Shown: positions 8,211-16,284 of the stretch, one piece after another
Position numbering within the stretch: the stretch's first letter is position 1
Layout of the letters: each line of letters starts with the position of its first letter
NCBI GenBank assembly: GCA_002350625.1
Contig: DEFE01000030.1
Span: forward strand, 1-26,376
Direction of reading: 5' to 3'
Length of the DNA stretch: 26,376 nt
Source of the DNA: Lachnospiraceae bacterium UBA2860
GTDB taxonomy: Bacteria > Bacillota > Clostridia > Lachnospirales > Lachnospiraceae
Program-made: the position numbers and the translations under genes
Notes under the pieces: model-generated
The model's database searches: none
The model's input: the letters and a program-made list of their open reading frames with translations, nothing else
What the model was told of the DNA's origin: nothing

Positions 8211-8417
8211 ATGACGAAAAAGAAGAGCCGCAGCTTTATTCCGGCCATCGTGATTCTTGTTCTTGCTGTGCTGGCCGCGGCCGGCGTGAAGACCTTCCTC
8301 GGTCCCTGCGTGCACGAGGACGGCACGTTCGGTCCCTGCCATGCGGCGGCGCTCTGCCTGTTTCCGTTTACGCGGCTGAGCAAGGCGGATCCGGGAATTG
8401 TGCTTCGCGGGAATTGA
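8211..8417 (+). CDS. short DUF4418-like membrane protein, possibly a deletion fusion
   Basis: A 68-residue protein starting at ATG 8211 with GGAGG upstream. It has one membrane helix (about 10-27), then CVHEDGTFGPCHAAAL, which resembles the C-x-DG-x-F/M-x-CH core I associate with DUF4418 membrane proteins. Those are usually about twice as long, with four helices. The tail, LSKADPGIVLRGN, instead resembles the end of FtsX-type permeases; compare IDPAIVLKGE in the permease ending at 7492. One reading is that a deletion joined a DUF4418 start to the end of a lost permease. It could also simply be a genuine small subunit. Family assignment is tentative. Confidence 0.5.
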   Translation: MTKKKSRSFIPAIVILVLAVLAAAGVKTFLGPCVHEDGTFGPCHAAALCLFPFTRLSKADPGIVLRGN

Positions 8418-8447
8418 AGCGCTGCCAAAGGGACAGGGGGAATGCAC

Positions 8448-9128
8448 ATGAGACTTGAAGCCGCTGCTGTAGAGAAATGGTTTTTCAGGGGAAAAGGCGA
8501 CAGGAACCGCTTTTATGCGGTTCAGAAAACAGACCTTGCGCTTGCGTCCGGGAAGGTGACCGTGCTGACCGGGAGGAGCGGAAGCGGAAAAACGACGCTG
8601 ATGCATATGATGGCGGGGCTGCTTGTCCCGGACGGGGGGCAGGTCCTCCTTGACGGGAAGGATTTATACGCGCTTGACGACGCTTCCTTGTCCCGCCTGA
8701 GGAATCAGACCTTCGGAATGATTCCGCAGGGCGCCGACGTGATGCCGGAGCTGACGGTTCTGGAAAACATCCTGCTGCCCCGGGGCATCTGCATGCGCGA
8801 GCGCGACAGCGCATATGCCGAGACAAAGGAAAACTGCCTCCGCCTGCTTGAGCAGCTGGAGATCAGCGGCCTCCTTGACGTGCGGGCAAAGGAACTCTCC
8901 GGCGGCGAGCGCAGGCGCGTATGTATCGCGAGAGCCCTTGCGGCCCGCCCGGCCGTCGTCTTTGCCGACGAGCCCACGTCGGACCTCGATGACGAAAGCA
9001 CGCGGACCGCGCTGTCCGTTCTCCGGCAGGCGGCAGATGACGGCTGCGCGGTGATGATCGTCTCGCACGACGCCGAGGCGACGGATTACGCGGACGAAAA
9101 GCGGAAGATGGACGCCGGACATCTGTGA
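8448..9128 (+). CDS. ABC transporter ATPase (second, MacB/LolD-type)
   Basis: About 226 residues with Walker A GRSGSGKTT (42-50), signature LSGGERRRV, Walker B VVFADEPTSDLD and switch His in VSHD. ATG 8448 is preferred over ATG 8442 because AGGGGG ends directly before 8442. It resembles the first ATPase but is clearly diverged, and no separate permease gene is adjacent. It may share the two upstream permeases or be left over from a permease lost at 8211-8417. It is the last gene of the iron block. Confidence 0.88.
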   Translation: MRLEAAAVEKWFFRGKGDRNRFYAVQKTDLALASGKVTVLTGRSGSGKTTLMHMMAGLLVPDGGQVLLDGKDLYALDDASLSRLRNQTFGMIPQGADVMPELTVLENILLPRGICMRERDSAYAETKENCLRLLEQLEISGLLDVRAKELSGGERRRVCIARALAARPAVVFADEPTSDLDDESTRTALSVLRQAADDGCAVMIVSHDAEATDYADEKRKMDAGHL

Positions 9129-9163
9129 TTTTATGACAAGGGGTCAGACCCCTTGTCATAAAA
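9129..9163. repeat. 35-bp perfect palindrome (17-bp arms), REP-like
   Basis: TTTTATGACAAGGGGTC (9129-9145) and GACCCCTTGTCATAAAA (9147-9163) are exact inverted repeats around a single A. It begins right after the stop of the second ATPase gene. No T-run follows the stem in either direction, so it is not a standard intrinsic terminator, although such a hairpin would still mark the end of the operon. The GGGGTC-GACCCC core resembles REP-type dispersed palindromes. Confidence 0.7.
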
Positions 9164-9178
9164 AGTGCACCTTGCGGT

Positions 9179-9207
9179 TTGATGGATACGGAGGAGTGTG
9201 TTATCAT
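9179..9207 (+). promoter_or_regulatory. predicted promoter of the c-di-GMP fusion gene
   Basis: TTGATG at 9179-9184 and TATCAT at 9202-9207 have a 17-base spacer. This would give a leader of roughly 95 bases before the GTG start at 9308. The leader contains GCTGG/CCAGC and CTC/GAG pairings, but I recognise no known riboswitch class, including the c-di-GMP types. Confidence 0.4.
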
Positions 9208-9293
9208 AAAAACTGAATAAGTCTGAGCCGCTGGCAAAAGCATCTGCTCCAGCGCGTGAGGAAGAACCGGAAACCCAATCTCTGAGAGAATGT

Positions 9294-9308
9294 CAGGAGG
9301 GACTCCTG
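9294..9308 (+). promoter_or_regulatory. hairpin sequestering the ribosome binding site
   Basis: CAGGAG (9294-9299) pairs perfectly with CTCCTG (9303-9308) across a GGA loop. The 5' arm holds the Shine-Dalgarno and the 3' arm ends on the first base of the GTG start. It would tend to lower or control translation of the large GGDEF/EAL gene. Confidence 0.45.
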
Positions 9309-12300
9309 TGGAAAAACAGACTGCCGAAAACAATCAGACAACGAAATTGCAGCCGTACCTCTCACCGCTGACCGTCTGGGCCTTATCCGTCGGTTCGGCG
9401 ATCGGCTGGGGATCGCTTGTCGTCACCAGCAAAGAATATCTCTCCCAGGCGGGGCCTCTCGGTTCCGTCCTCGGCCTTCTCGTCGGCTTAGTCATGATGC
9501 TGATGGTATCGAGCCATTATCATTATCTGGCGAACCGCTACCCCGGGACGGGCGGACTGTACAACTATGTAAAATGCATCTTCGGCTACGACCTCGCGTT
9601 TCTTGTCGCGTGGTTCATGTTCCTCGTGTATATCGCCATCTTCTGGGCGAACGCCACAAGTATCCCTCTGTTTGCGCGCTACTTTTTGCAGGGCGTCTTC
9701 AAAGTCGGATATCTCTACACGATCTTCGGCTATGAAGTCTACCTCGGCGAAACGCTGGTGACGATTCTCGTCATCTCCCTGGTCGCCCTCCTGTGCATAA
9801 AGAGCAAGCTGGCTACCGCCCGCCTCATGAAGATTCTTGTGATCCTTTTCACGATCGGCATCACGTTCTGCTTCGTTGCGGGCATGATCGGCCACGGCGG
9901 CTCGGGCACGACGATGGCCCCGGCCTTCTTCCCGGACAAGAGCGCGGTCCGCCAGGTGATGCGAATTGCCTTCATCTCTCCCTGGGCCTTCATCGGGTTT
10001 GAGAGTATTACGAATTCTGCTGCGGAGTACAAATTCGAGCACCGCAGCATATTCCGCGTGCTCGCAATTGCCGCAGTCGTTACTGCGGCGCTCTACATCT
10101 TCATCATCATTCTCAGCGTCTCCGCCTATCCGGAAGGCTGCACAAGCTGGGTGGATTACATCAGCCGTCTCGATGAGTTCGAGGGAATCGCGGGACTTCC
10201 CGCCTTCTATGCCGCCCATCATTATCTCGGAGATGCCGGCGTCTATATTCTGATGGCTTCTCTTCTCGCGCTGGTGCTCACGAGCCTCATCGGTATGCTC
10301 CGCACGCTGAGCCGCCTGTGCTACGCTGCCGCGGAGGACGGCATTCTCCCTGACAGATACGCGGAACTGAACGACAGGCAGATTCCGGTAAACGCCATTC
10401 TTCTCGTGCTTTTGATCTCCCTGCCCATTCCCTTCCTCGGGAGGACAACCATCGGCTGGATCGTCGACACGACGACGATCGGCGCGACCATTCTCTACGG
10501 GTTCGCCTCCATAGCCGTCTTCAAAGTATCCGGCCAGGAGGGGCCGAAGAAAAACCGCCTGCTCAGCTCAATCTGTCTGGTCATCCTGGTGATCTTCATG
10601 GTGTTCCTCGCGTTCCCGGGCATCTTCTCGGATCACACCATCGCGACGGAGACATATGCCCTCATGACGGTCTGGTCGATTCTCGGCCTGTTTTATTTCA
10701 ACAGCGTCATCCGGAAGGACCAGGCGAGAAACTTCGGCAAGGCCATCATTGTCTGGGTCGCGCTTCTTGCCTTTATCATCCTCATGGCGGTGACCTGGTC
10801 GGAGCGGATCAATGAGAGCAGGGAAGGCCATGTCCTCGATAATATACGCGGCTACATGGAGGGCACAGCCGACAACGAGACGCTCTCGCTGGATGCACAG
10901 ACCTTCCTCGACACGGAGATGCAACAGCTCCATGACGCGGATAATGCCAGCGGCCTCGTGATTATCGGACTGTTCGGCCTGTCCCTCCTGGTCATGTTCA
11001 TCAACTATACCACAACCCGGAAATGGGAGAAGAAGGCGCAGGAGGAGCGCGACGAGGCGCGCACGGCCGCCCTTACGGACCCCATGACCGGCGTCAAGAG
11101 CAAGCACGCCTTCCTCATGAGCGAGAAGGAGTACAACGCCGCGATCGAAGCGGAGAACGCGGATGCATTTGCCGTCGTTGTCTGCGATGTGAACGGCCTT
11201 AAGGTAATCAACGACACGCTCGGCCACAAGGCGGGCGACGAATATATCATCAAAGCCAGCCGGATGATCTGCGACATCTTCCAGCACAGTCCCGTCTACC
11301 GGACAGGCGGCGACGAATTCGTCGTGATCTTAAAGGGCCGCGATTATCTGATCCGGAAGGAACTGGTCCTCGCGCTGCACGACCGCTCCGTGGACCATAT
11401 CAGCAAAAAGGAAGTTGTGATTTCGGGCGGCCTCTCGGATTATCTGCCGGGAAAGGACAGCTCCTTCCACGACGTGTTCGAGCGGGCGGACGCCCTGATG
11501 TATGAGGAAAAGAAGCTGCTCAAAGGCATGGGCGCGGTCTCCCGCGAGGACGCCGAAACCGCCGCGAAGCCGGTCTTCCCGAGCGACGAGAACGCCGACA
11601 TTCTGCACCTGAAGCGGCAGGTCCTCATCGTGGAGGATGAGCATATCAATCAGATGATCCTCAGCAATATGCTGGGCGATGATTTTGAGCTGCTGTACGC
11701 CTCCGACGGCATTGAAGCCCTGGAGCAGATCAAGTCGCACAGAGAGGGGCTTGCCCTTGTGCTCCTGGATCTCCAGATGCCGCAGATGAGCGGCATGGAA
11801 GTGCTGCACGTCATGAAGGAGGAGGCCGAGCTCAAGGACATCCCGGTGATCGTGATGACCGCGGAGGAGAGCGCGGAAGTCGAGTGCCTGAAGATCGGCG
11901 CGTTCGACTTCATTCCCAAGCCTTACCCCTCATTTGAAGTCATCCGGGCGCGCGTCGACAGGTGCATAGAGCTCTCCGAGAAGCGGAACATCATCGAATC
12001 CACGGAGCGCGACAGCCTGACAAACCTTTTCAACCTGGATTACTTCCTGCGCTATGTCCGGATCTATGACCAGCATTATGCGGAAATGCCCATGGACGCC
12101 ATCGTTCTCGACGTCAATCATTTCCACATGCTCAACGAACGATACGGCAAGCAGTACGGAGACAGCATCCTCTCCCGCATCGGCAAGCGCGTCCGGCAGA
12201 TCGCCCGCGAGGTCGGCGGCGTCGGCTGCCGCCGCGGCGCGGACACTTTCTACATCTACTGCCCGCACAGAGAGGAATATGCGAGCATTCTGGACCAGGC

Positions 12301-13306
12301 CTCAGAAGGGCTTGTCGACGAGGACGTGAACGAAAACCGCGTCCGGCTCCGCATGGGCGTGTATTCCGAGGTGGACAAGTCTCTTGAGATTGAGCGCCGC
12401 TTTGACTACGCGAAGACGGCTGCCAACAGCGTAAAGAGCGGATACCAGAAGGCCGTCGGGGTCTATGACACTGAGATGCACGAGGCTGAGCTGTACAGGG
12501 CGCGCCTCCTCGAGGACTTCAAGCCGTCGCTTGAGAGCGGCCGCTTCATGGTTTACTTCCAGCCCAAGTTCGATATCCGCTCGGACAAGCCGATCCTTGC
12601 GAGCGCGGAGGCGCTCGTCAGGTGGGATCACCCGGAGCTTGGCATGATCAGTCCGGGCATCTTCATCCCGCTGCTCGAGGACAACGGTTTTATCCTGGAC
12701 CTCGACCAGTTCGTGTGGCGTGAGACAGCTAAGAGAATCCGGGAATGGAAGGACCGCTTCGGCTTTGCCGTGCCGGTATCTGTCAATGTATCCCGCATCG
12801 ATATGCTGACGCCGAATCTGAAGAGCATTTTCAAGGAAATCCTTAAGGAGAACAGGCTTGACGCGTACGATCTGATCCTGGAGATCACGGAGTCGGCTTA
12901 TACCGGTGATTCCGACCAGGTCATTGCCTGTGCCAAAGAACTGCGCGGCGTGGGCATGGGCTTCCGCATTGAGATGGATGACTTCGGCACCGGCTACTCG
13001 TCGCTCGGCATGCTGTCCCGCCTTCCCATCGACGCGCTGAAGCTGGATATGAGCTTCGTGCGCAGCGCCTTCGGTGAGACCCGCGACGTCAGGATGATCG
13101 AACTGATCCTTGACATAGCGGAGTACCTGCATGTCCCCGTCGTCGCGGAGGGCGTGGAGACGGAGGAACAGTATCTGGAGCTCAAGGCCATGGGCTGCGA
13201 TCTCGTGCAGGGCTATTACTTCTCGAAGCCCGTGCCGCCTGAAGCCTTTGATCAGTTCCTGATCGGGCTCACCGACGCAAAAACCGGCGAGACGGCGGAA
13301 GCGTAA
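9308..13306 (+). CDS. APC permease-GGDEF-REC-degenerate GGDEF-EAL fusion (c-di-GMP signalling)
   Basis: About 1332 residues. GTG 9308 is chosen because AGGAGG at 9295-9300 serves it; the ATG at 9290 lies ahead of that site. Residues ~15-520 are an amino-acid/polyamine permease-like module with about 12 helices (VGSAIGWGSLVVTSKEYL start). An outside loop and one further helix (~549-567) lead to a GGDEF domain (~588-745) with intact RTGGDEF (667-671); no RxxD inhibitory site is evident. A REC domain follows (~772-890) with VEDE, phospho-acceptor Asp821 and the KP motif. A second GGDEF-like domain reads GADTF at 977-981 and is probably inactive. The EAL domain (from ~1065) has EAL at 1101-1103, NVS, EITE, DDFGTGYSS, KLD, AEGVE and QGYYFSKP, so phosphodiesterase activity is likely. 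I infer that amino acid or similar binding or transport tunes cyclic-di-GMP turnover; the ligand is unknown. It is monocistronic by spacing. Confidence 0.93.
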   Translation: MEKQTAENNQTTKLQPYLSPLTVWALSVGSAIGWGSLVVTSKEYLSQAGPLGSVLGLLVGLVMMLMVSSHYHYLANRYPGTGGLYNYVKCIFGYDLAFLVAWFMFLVYIAIFWANATSIPLFARYFLQGVFKVGYLYTIFGYEVYLGETLVTILVISLVALLCIKSKLATARLMKILVILFTIGITFCFVAGMIGHGGSGTTMAPAFFPDKSAVRQVMRIAFISPWAFIGFESITNSAAEYKFEHRSIFRVLAIAAVVTAALYIFIIILSVSAYPEGCTSWVDYISRLDEFEGIAGLPAFYAAHHYLGDAGVYILMASLLALVLTSLIGMLRTLSRLCYAAAEDGILPDRYAELNDRQIPVNAILLVLLISLPIPFLGRTTIGWIVDTTTIGATILYGFASIAVFKVSGQEGPKKNRLLSSICLVILVIFMVFLAFPGIFSDHTIATETYALMTVWSILGLFYFNSVIRKDQARNFGKAIIVWVALLAFIILMAVTWSERINESREGHVLDNIRGYMEGTADNETLSLDAQTFLDTEMQQLHDADNASGLVIIGLFGLSLLVMFINYTTTRKWEKKAQEERDEARTAALTDPMTGVKSKHAFLMSEKEYNAAIEAENADAFAVVVCDVNGLKVINDTLGHKAGDEYIIKASRMICDIFQHSPVYRTGGDEFVVILKGRDYLIRKELVLALHDRSVDHISKKEVVISGGLSDYLPGKDSSFHDVFERADALMYEEKKLLKGMGAVSREDAETAAKPVFPSDENADILHLKRQVLIVEDEHINQMILSNMLGDDFELLYASDGIEALEQIKSHREGLALVLLDLQMPQMSGMEVLHVMKEEAELKDIPVIVMTAEESAEVECLKIGAFDFIPKPYPSFEVIRARVDRCIELSEKRNIIESTERDSLTNLFNLDYFLRYVRIYDQHYAEMPMDAIVLDVNHFHMLNERYGKQYGDSILSRIGKRVRQIAREVGGVGCRRGADTFYIYCPHREEYASILDQASEGLVDEDVNENRVRLRMGVYSEVDKSLEIERRFDYAKTAANSVKSGYQKAVGVYDTEMHEAELYRARLLEDFKPSLESGRFMVYFQPKFDIRSDKPILASAEALVRWDHPELGMISPGIFIPLLEDNGFILDLDQFVWRETAKRIREWKDRFGFAVPVSVNVSRIDMLTPNLKSIFKEILKENRLDAYDLILEITESAYTGDSDQVIACAKELRGVGMGFRIEMDDFGTGYSSLGMLSRLPIDALKLDMSFVRSAFGETRDVRMIELILDIAEYLHVPVVAEGVETEEQYLELKAMGCDLVQGYYFSKPVPPEAFDQFLIGLTDAKTGETAEA

Positions 13307-13377
13307 AAAACCGGCGGGAGCCTTAAGACGCATGGGAACCGCATGAAATAAAAAAGGAGCGGTGGTTCAAACATACG

Positions 13378-13968
13378 ATGGATCTCATAGTAGCGAGCAA
13401 CAATAAAGGAAAAATCGCGGAGTACAAGGATATCCTCACGCCGCTCGGCTTTCAGGTTTTTTCGCAGGCCGAGAAAAATATCGCCGTCGAGGTCGAGGAG
13501 ACCGGCAGCACTTTTGAAGAAAATGCCGCCCTCAAAGCAAGAGCGATCTATGAGCTCACGAAGTGCTGCGTCATCGCGGATGACAGCGGCCTCATGGTCG
13601 AAGCGCTTAACGGCGAGCCGGGCATCTATTCCGCCAGGTACAAAGGCCTCCCGACCGAGCATGAGCGCAGAATGGCTGTGCTCGAGGGCCTCCGCGGCGC
13701 CGACAACAGAAATGCGCGCTTTGTCTCCTCCATCTGCTTTATCGACGAAAATGGCGTCGAGCGGCTCTTCACGGGGACCTGGAAGGGCACCATAGCCTTC
13801 CGCGAAGAAGGCACGAACGGCTTCGGCTATGATCCGATCTTCATCTCCGAAGACGCGGACGGCCGGACGACGGCCAGCATGCCCATCTCCTTTAAGGAGC
13901 AGTATTCCCATCGGGCGAAGGCGGTAAAGCAGCTTGTTGATGCCATCCACAGGCTTAAGACGCCATGA
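13378..13968 (+). CDS. rdgB: XTP/dITP pyrophosphatase (RdgB/HAM1 family)
   Basis: A 196-residue cytosolic enzyme that hydrolyses XTP, dITP and ITP to the monophosphate and pyrophosphate, keeping deaminated purines out of nucleic acids. Family motifs are VASNNKGKIAEYKDIL at the N-terminus, FEENAALKA, DDSGLMVEAL, FGYDPIF and SHRAKAV near the C-terminus. Length is normal. ATG 13378 is the only sensible start, though AAGGAG lies a rather long 17 or so bases upstream. The stop overlaps the Shine-Dalgarno of the next gene. Confidence 0.95.
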   Translation: MDLIVASNNKGKIAEYKDILTPLGFQVFSQAEKNIAVEVEETGSTFEENAALKARAIYELTKCCVIADDSGLMVEALNGEPGIYSARYKGLPTEHERRMAVLEGLRGADNRNARFVSSICFIDENGVERLFTGTWKGTIAFREEGTNGFGYDPIFISEDADGRTTASMPISFKEQYSHRAKAVKQLVDAIHRLKTP

Positions 13969-13978
13969 GGAGATGAAA

Positions 13979-14845
13979 GTGAATCTAGCCGCAGAGCGGA
14001 TCAAATATATTACGGCCGTCGTTCTCTACGGAACGATCGGCCTCTTCTTAAGGCATGTCAGCCTGCCGAGCGAGATCGTCGCCATGTGCCGCGGGATCAT
14101 CGGCTCAGGCTTTATTTTATTGTATCTGAAGGCCAGGCACCAGAGGATGAATCCGGCGGCGGTCCGGAAGAATCTGAAATGGCTCGTCATCGCCGGGATC
14201 TGCCTCGGCCTGAACTGGATCTTTCTTTTTGCCGCATATATGAAGACGACGGTCGCCGTGGCAAGCCTCTGCAATTACATGGCGCCCATGATCGTCATCC
14301 TGATCGCGCCGCTTGTGCTGCACGAGAAGCTCGATAAGCGGAAAATGCCCTGTGTCCTTGCTGCTTTTATCGGTATTATCCTTGTCTCGGGGGTGTGGAA
14401 CGGCTCTCACGGGGATCTCACCGGCGTCGTCATGGGCCTCGCCGCGGCCGTGTGCTTCGTGGTGATCGTGATCTGCAACCGGAAGCTCAGGGACATCGAT
14501 GCGCTGGACAGATCGGTGATCCAGCTGGCAATCTCGGCGGCAACGATTTTTCCCTACGTGCTTATGAAAAACTACGGGACGCATCTCGCGATTAACGCCC
14601 GGTCTGTTCTGATCATTCTTATGCTCGGCCTCATTCACACGGGCGTGGCGTACTGTATGTACTTCAGCGGGATGGGGAGCCTGCCCGTGCAGACGGTGGC
14701 GATTCTCGGGTATCTTGAGCCGGTGGTCTCGGTTTTATGCTCCGCGCTCTTTCTCCATGAATCCATGGGGGCCGCCGGATGGATCGGAGCTGTCCTCATC
14801 ATCGGAGCGGCCGTGGTGAGCGAGACTTACGGGAGCAGTGACTAA
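13979..14845 (+). CDS. DMT/EamA-family transporter
   Basis: About 288 residues and ten hydrophobic segments in two EamA repeats, typical of the drug/metabolite transporter superfamily: first repeat ITAVVLYGTIGLFLRHV, second from about residue 140 with the late YLEPVVSVLCSALFLHE motif. GTG 13979 is favoured because GAGGAG (13967-13972) is six bases upstream, while the ATG at 13973 abuts it. It starts 10 bases after rdgB, so the two are probably co-transcribed. The substrate (amino acid, nucleotide base or other metabolite) cannot be read from sequence. Confidence 0.88.
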   Translation: MNLAAERIKYITAVVLYGTIGLFLRHVSLPSEIVAMCRGIIGSGFILLYLKARHQRMNPAAVRKNLKWLVIAGICLGLNWIFLFAAYMKTTVAVASLCNYMAPMIVILIAPLVLHEKLDKRKMPCVLAAFIGIILVSGVWNGSHGDLTGVVMGLAAAVCFVVIVICNRKLRDIDALDRSVIQLAISAATIFPYVLMKNYGTHLAINARSVLIILMLGLIHTGVAYCMYFSGMGSLPVQTVAILGYLEPVVSVLCSALFLHESMGAAGWIGAVLIIGAAVVSETYGSSD

Positions 14846-14857
14846 GTGCTTTACATG

Positions 14858-14901
14858 TGATATGATGCACATGAGTATCGCAAGGGAGGAGCGTATCCTC
14901 C
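14858..14901 (+). promoter_or_regulatory. extended -10 promoter and small leader hairpin before the NSS gene
   Basis: TGATATGAT at 14858-14866 matches an extended -10 element; the -35 region is poor. Further on, GGAGGA (14885-14890) pairs with TCCTCC (14896-14901), which would stop this false Shine-Dalgarno from competing with the true GGGAGG at 14914-14919. Confidence 0.35.
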
Positions 14902-14931
14902 AAGTGAAATGATGGGAGGTTATTTGGTATT

Positions 14932-16269
14932 ATGGGTAGAGAAAGACTCGGCAGCAGAATCGGATTCATATTCCTCAGCGCAGGGTGCGCGATCGGCTGC
15001 GGAAATGTGTGGAAGTTCCCCTGGATGACGGGAAAGAACGGAGGCGGCGCCTTCGTCCTTGTCTATATCCTCTGTCTGCTGTTTCTGGGACTGCCGGCAC
15101 TCGTCGTTGAGTTTTCGATCGGACGCGCGGCGCAGGCCAGTCCGGTCAAGATGTATCAGAAGCTCGAGAAGCCGGGACAGAAGTGGCACATCCACGGCAT
15201 ACTTGCGCTGATCGGCAACTTCTGCCTGATGGCCTTCTACACAGTGGTCACCGGCTGGATCCTCTATTACTTTGTCAGTTTCCTGACAGGAAAGACAGAC
15301 CAGCTGGATTTTGTCACAATGATCACGAATCCGACACTCAATGTCGGCTACCTCGGCGTCGTCGTGGTTCTGGCCTTCATTCTGCTCTCCTTCAATATCC
15401 AGTCCGGCCTTGAGCGCGTGACGAAGTATATGATGACGGCGCTCCTCATCCTCATGCTGGTGCTCGCGATCCGGAGTGCGACCTTAAACGGCGCCGCCGA
15501 AGGACTGCGCTTTTATCTGCTTCCGGATTTTCATAAGATTAATTTCTCCGTGATCGTGGCGGCGATGAACCAGGCTTTCTTCACGCTTTCCATCGGCATC
15601 GGGTCGATGGCGATCTTCGGCAGCTACATCGGCAAGGAGCGGTCGCTGCTCGGCGAGTCGGTCAACGTGATTATTCTCGATACTTTCGTGGCGATCATGT
15701 CCGGCCTCATCATCTTCCCGGCCTGCACCTCGCTCGGCCTTGAGGTGGACAGAGGCCCCGCACTTCTCTTCAACACGATGGGGGCCGTTTTCAACACGAT
15801 GACGGGCGGACGCATCTGGGGCACCGTGTTCTTCCTCTTTATGACTTTTGCAGCCTTCTCTACGGTGATTGCCGTCTGCGAAAATATCCTTGCCTGCGTG
15901 CGCGAACTGACGGGCTGGGACAGGAAAAAGGGCTCGATCTTCTGTGCCGCTGTCGTTTTTGTGTCCGCGCTCACCACGGCGCTCGGCTACAGCGTCATCC
16001 AGTTCCATCCCTTTGCGGAGGACAGCGCTTGGCTTGATCTGTGGGATTTCATCGTGAGCAACAACCTTCTGCCCCTCGGCGCGCTCATTATGACCCTGTT
16101 CTGCGTCAGCGACCGTTTCGGCTGGGGCTGGGAGAAATTCAAGGCGGAGGCAAACTCCGGGAAGGGACTTAAGGTCGCGGACTGGATGAAACCGATTTTC
16201 AAGTATTTTGTCCCTGTCGTCGTCATTGCGCTCTATATCATCGGACTCGTTGAATTTAAGTGGAAATAA
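14932..16269 (+). CDS. sodium-dependent NSS/SNF-family amino acid transporter
   Basis: A 445-residue, roughly 11-helix transporter of the neurotransmitter:sodium symporter family (LeuT/MhsT/TnaT relatives). The signature is in the first helices: GCGNVWKFPWMTGKNGGGAF, where the unwound part of helix 1 binds sodium and substrate. FTLSIGIGSMAIFGSYI corresponds to helix 6. Eleven rather than twelve helices is normal for bacterial members. ATG 14932 has GGGAGG twelve bases upstream. It likely imports a hydrophobic or aromatic amino acid; the exact substrate is not decidable. The next gene follows after 15 bases. Confidence 0.92.
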   Translation: MGRERLGSRIGFIFLSAGCAIGCGNVWKFPWMTGKNGGGAFVLVYILCLLFLGLPALVVEFSIGRAAQASPVKMYQKLEKPGQKWHIHGILALIGNFCLMAFYTVVTGWILYYFVSFLTGKTDQLDFVTMITNPTLNVGYLGVVVVLAFILLSFNIQSGLERVTKYMMTALLILMLVLAIRSATLNGAAEGLRFYLLPDFHKINFSVIVAAMNQAFFTLSIGIGSMAIFGSYIGKERSLLGESVNVIILDTFVAIMSGLIIFPACTSLGLEVDRGPALLFNTMGAVFNTMTGGRIWGTVFFLFMTFAAFSTVIAVCENILACVRELTGWDRKKGSIFCAAVVFVSALTTALGYSVIQFHPFAEDSAWLDLWDFIVSNNLLPLGALIMTLFCVSDRFGWGWEKFKAEANSGKGLKVADWMKPIFKYFVPVVVIALYIIGLVEFKWK

Positions 16270-16284
16270 ATAGAGGTGACATAG

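Noticed and set aside
9208..9293. Known riboswitch, especially c-di-GMP type, before the GGDEF/EAL gene
   Set aside because: I could not find the conserved core of any class I know; only simple hairpins are seen.
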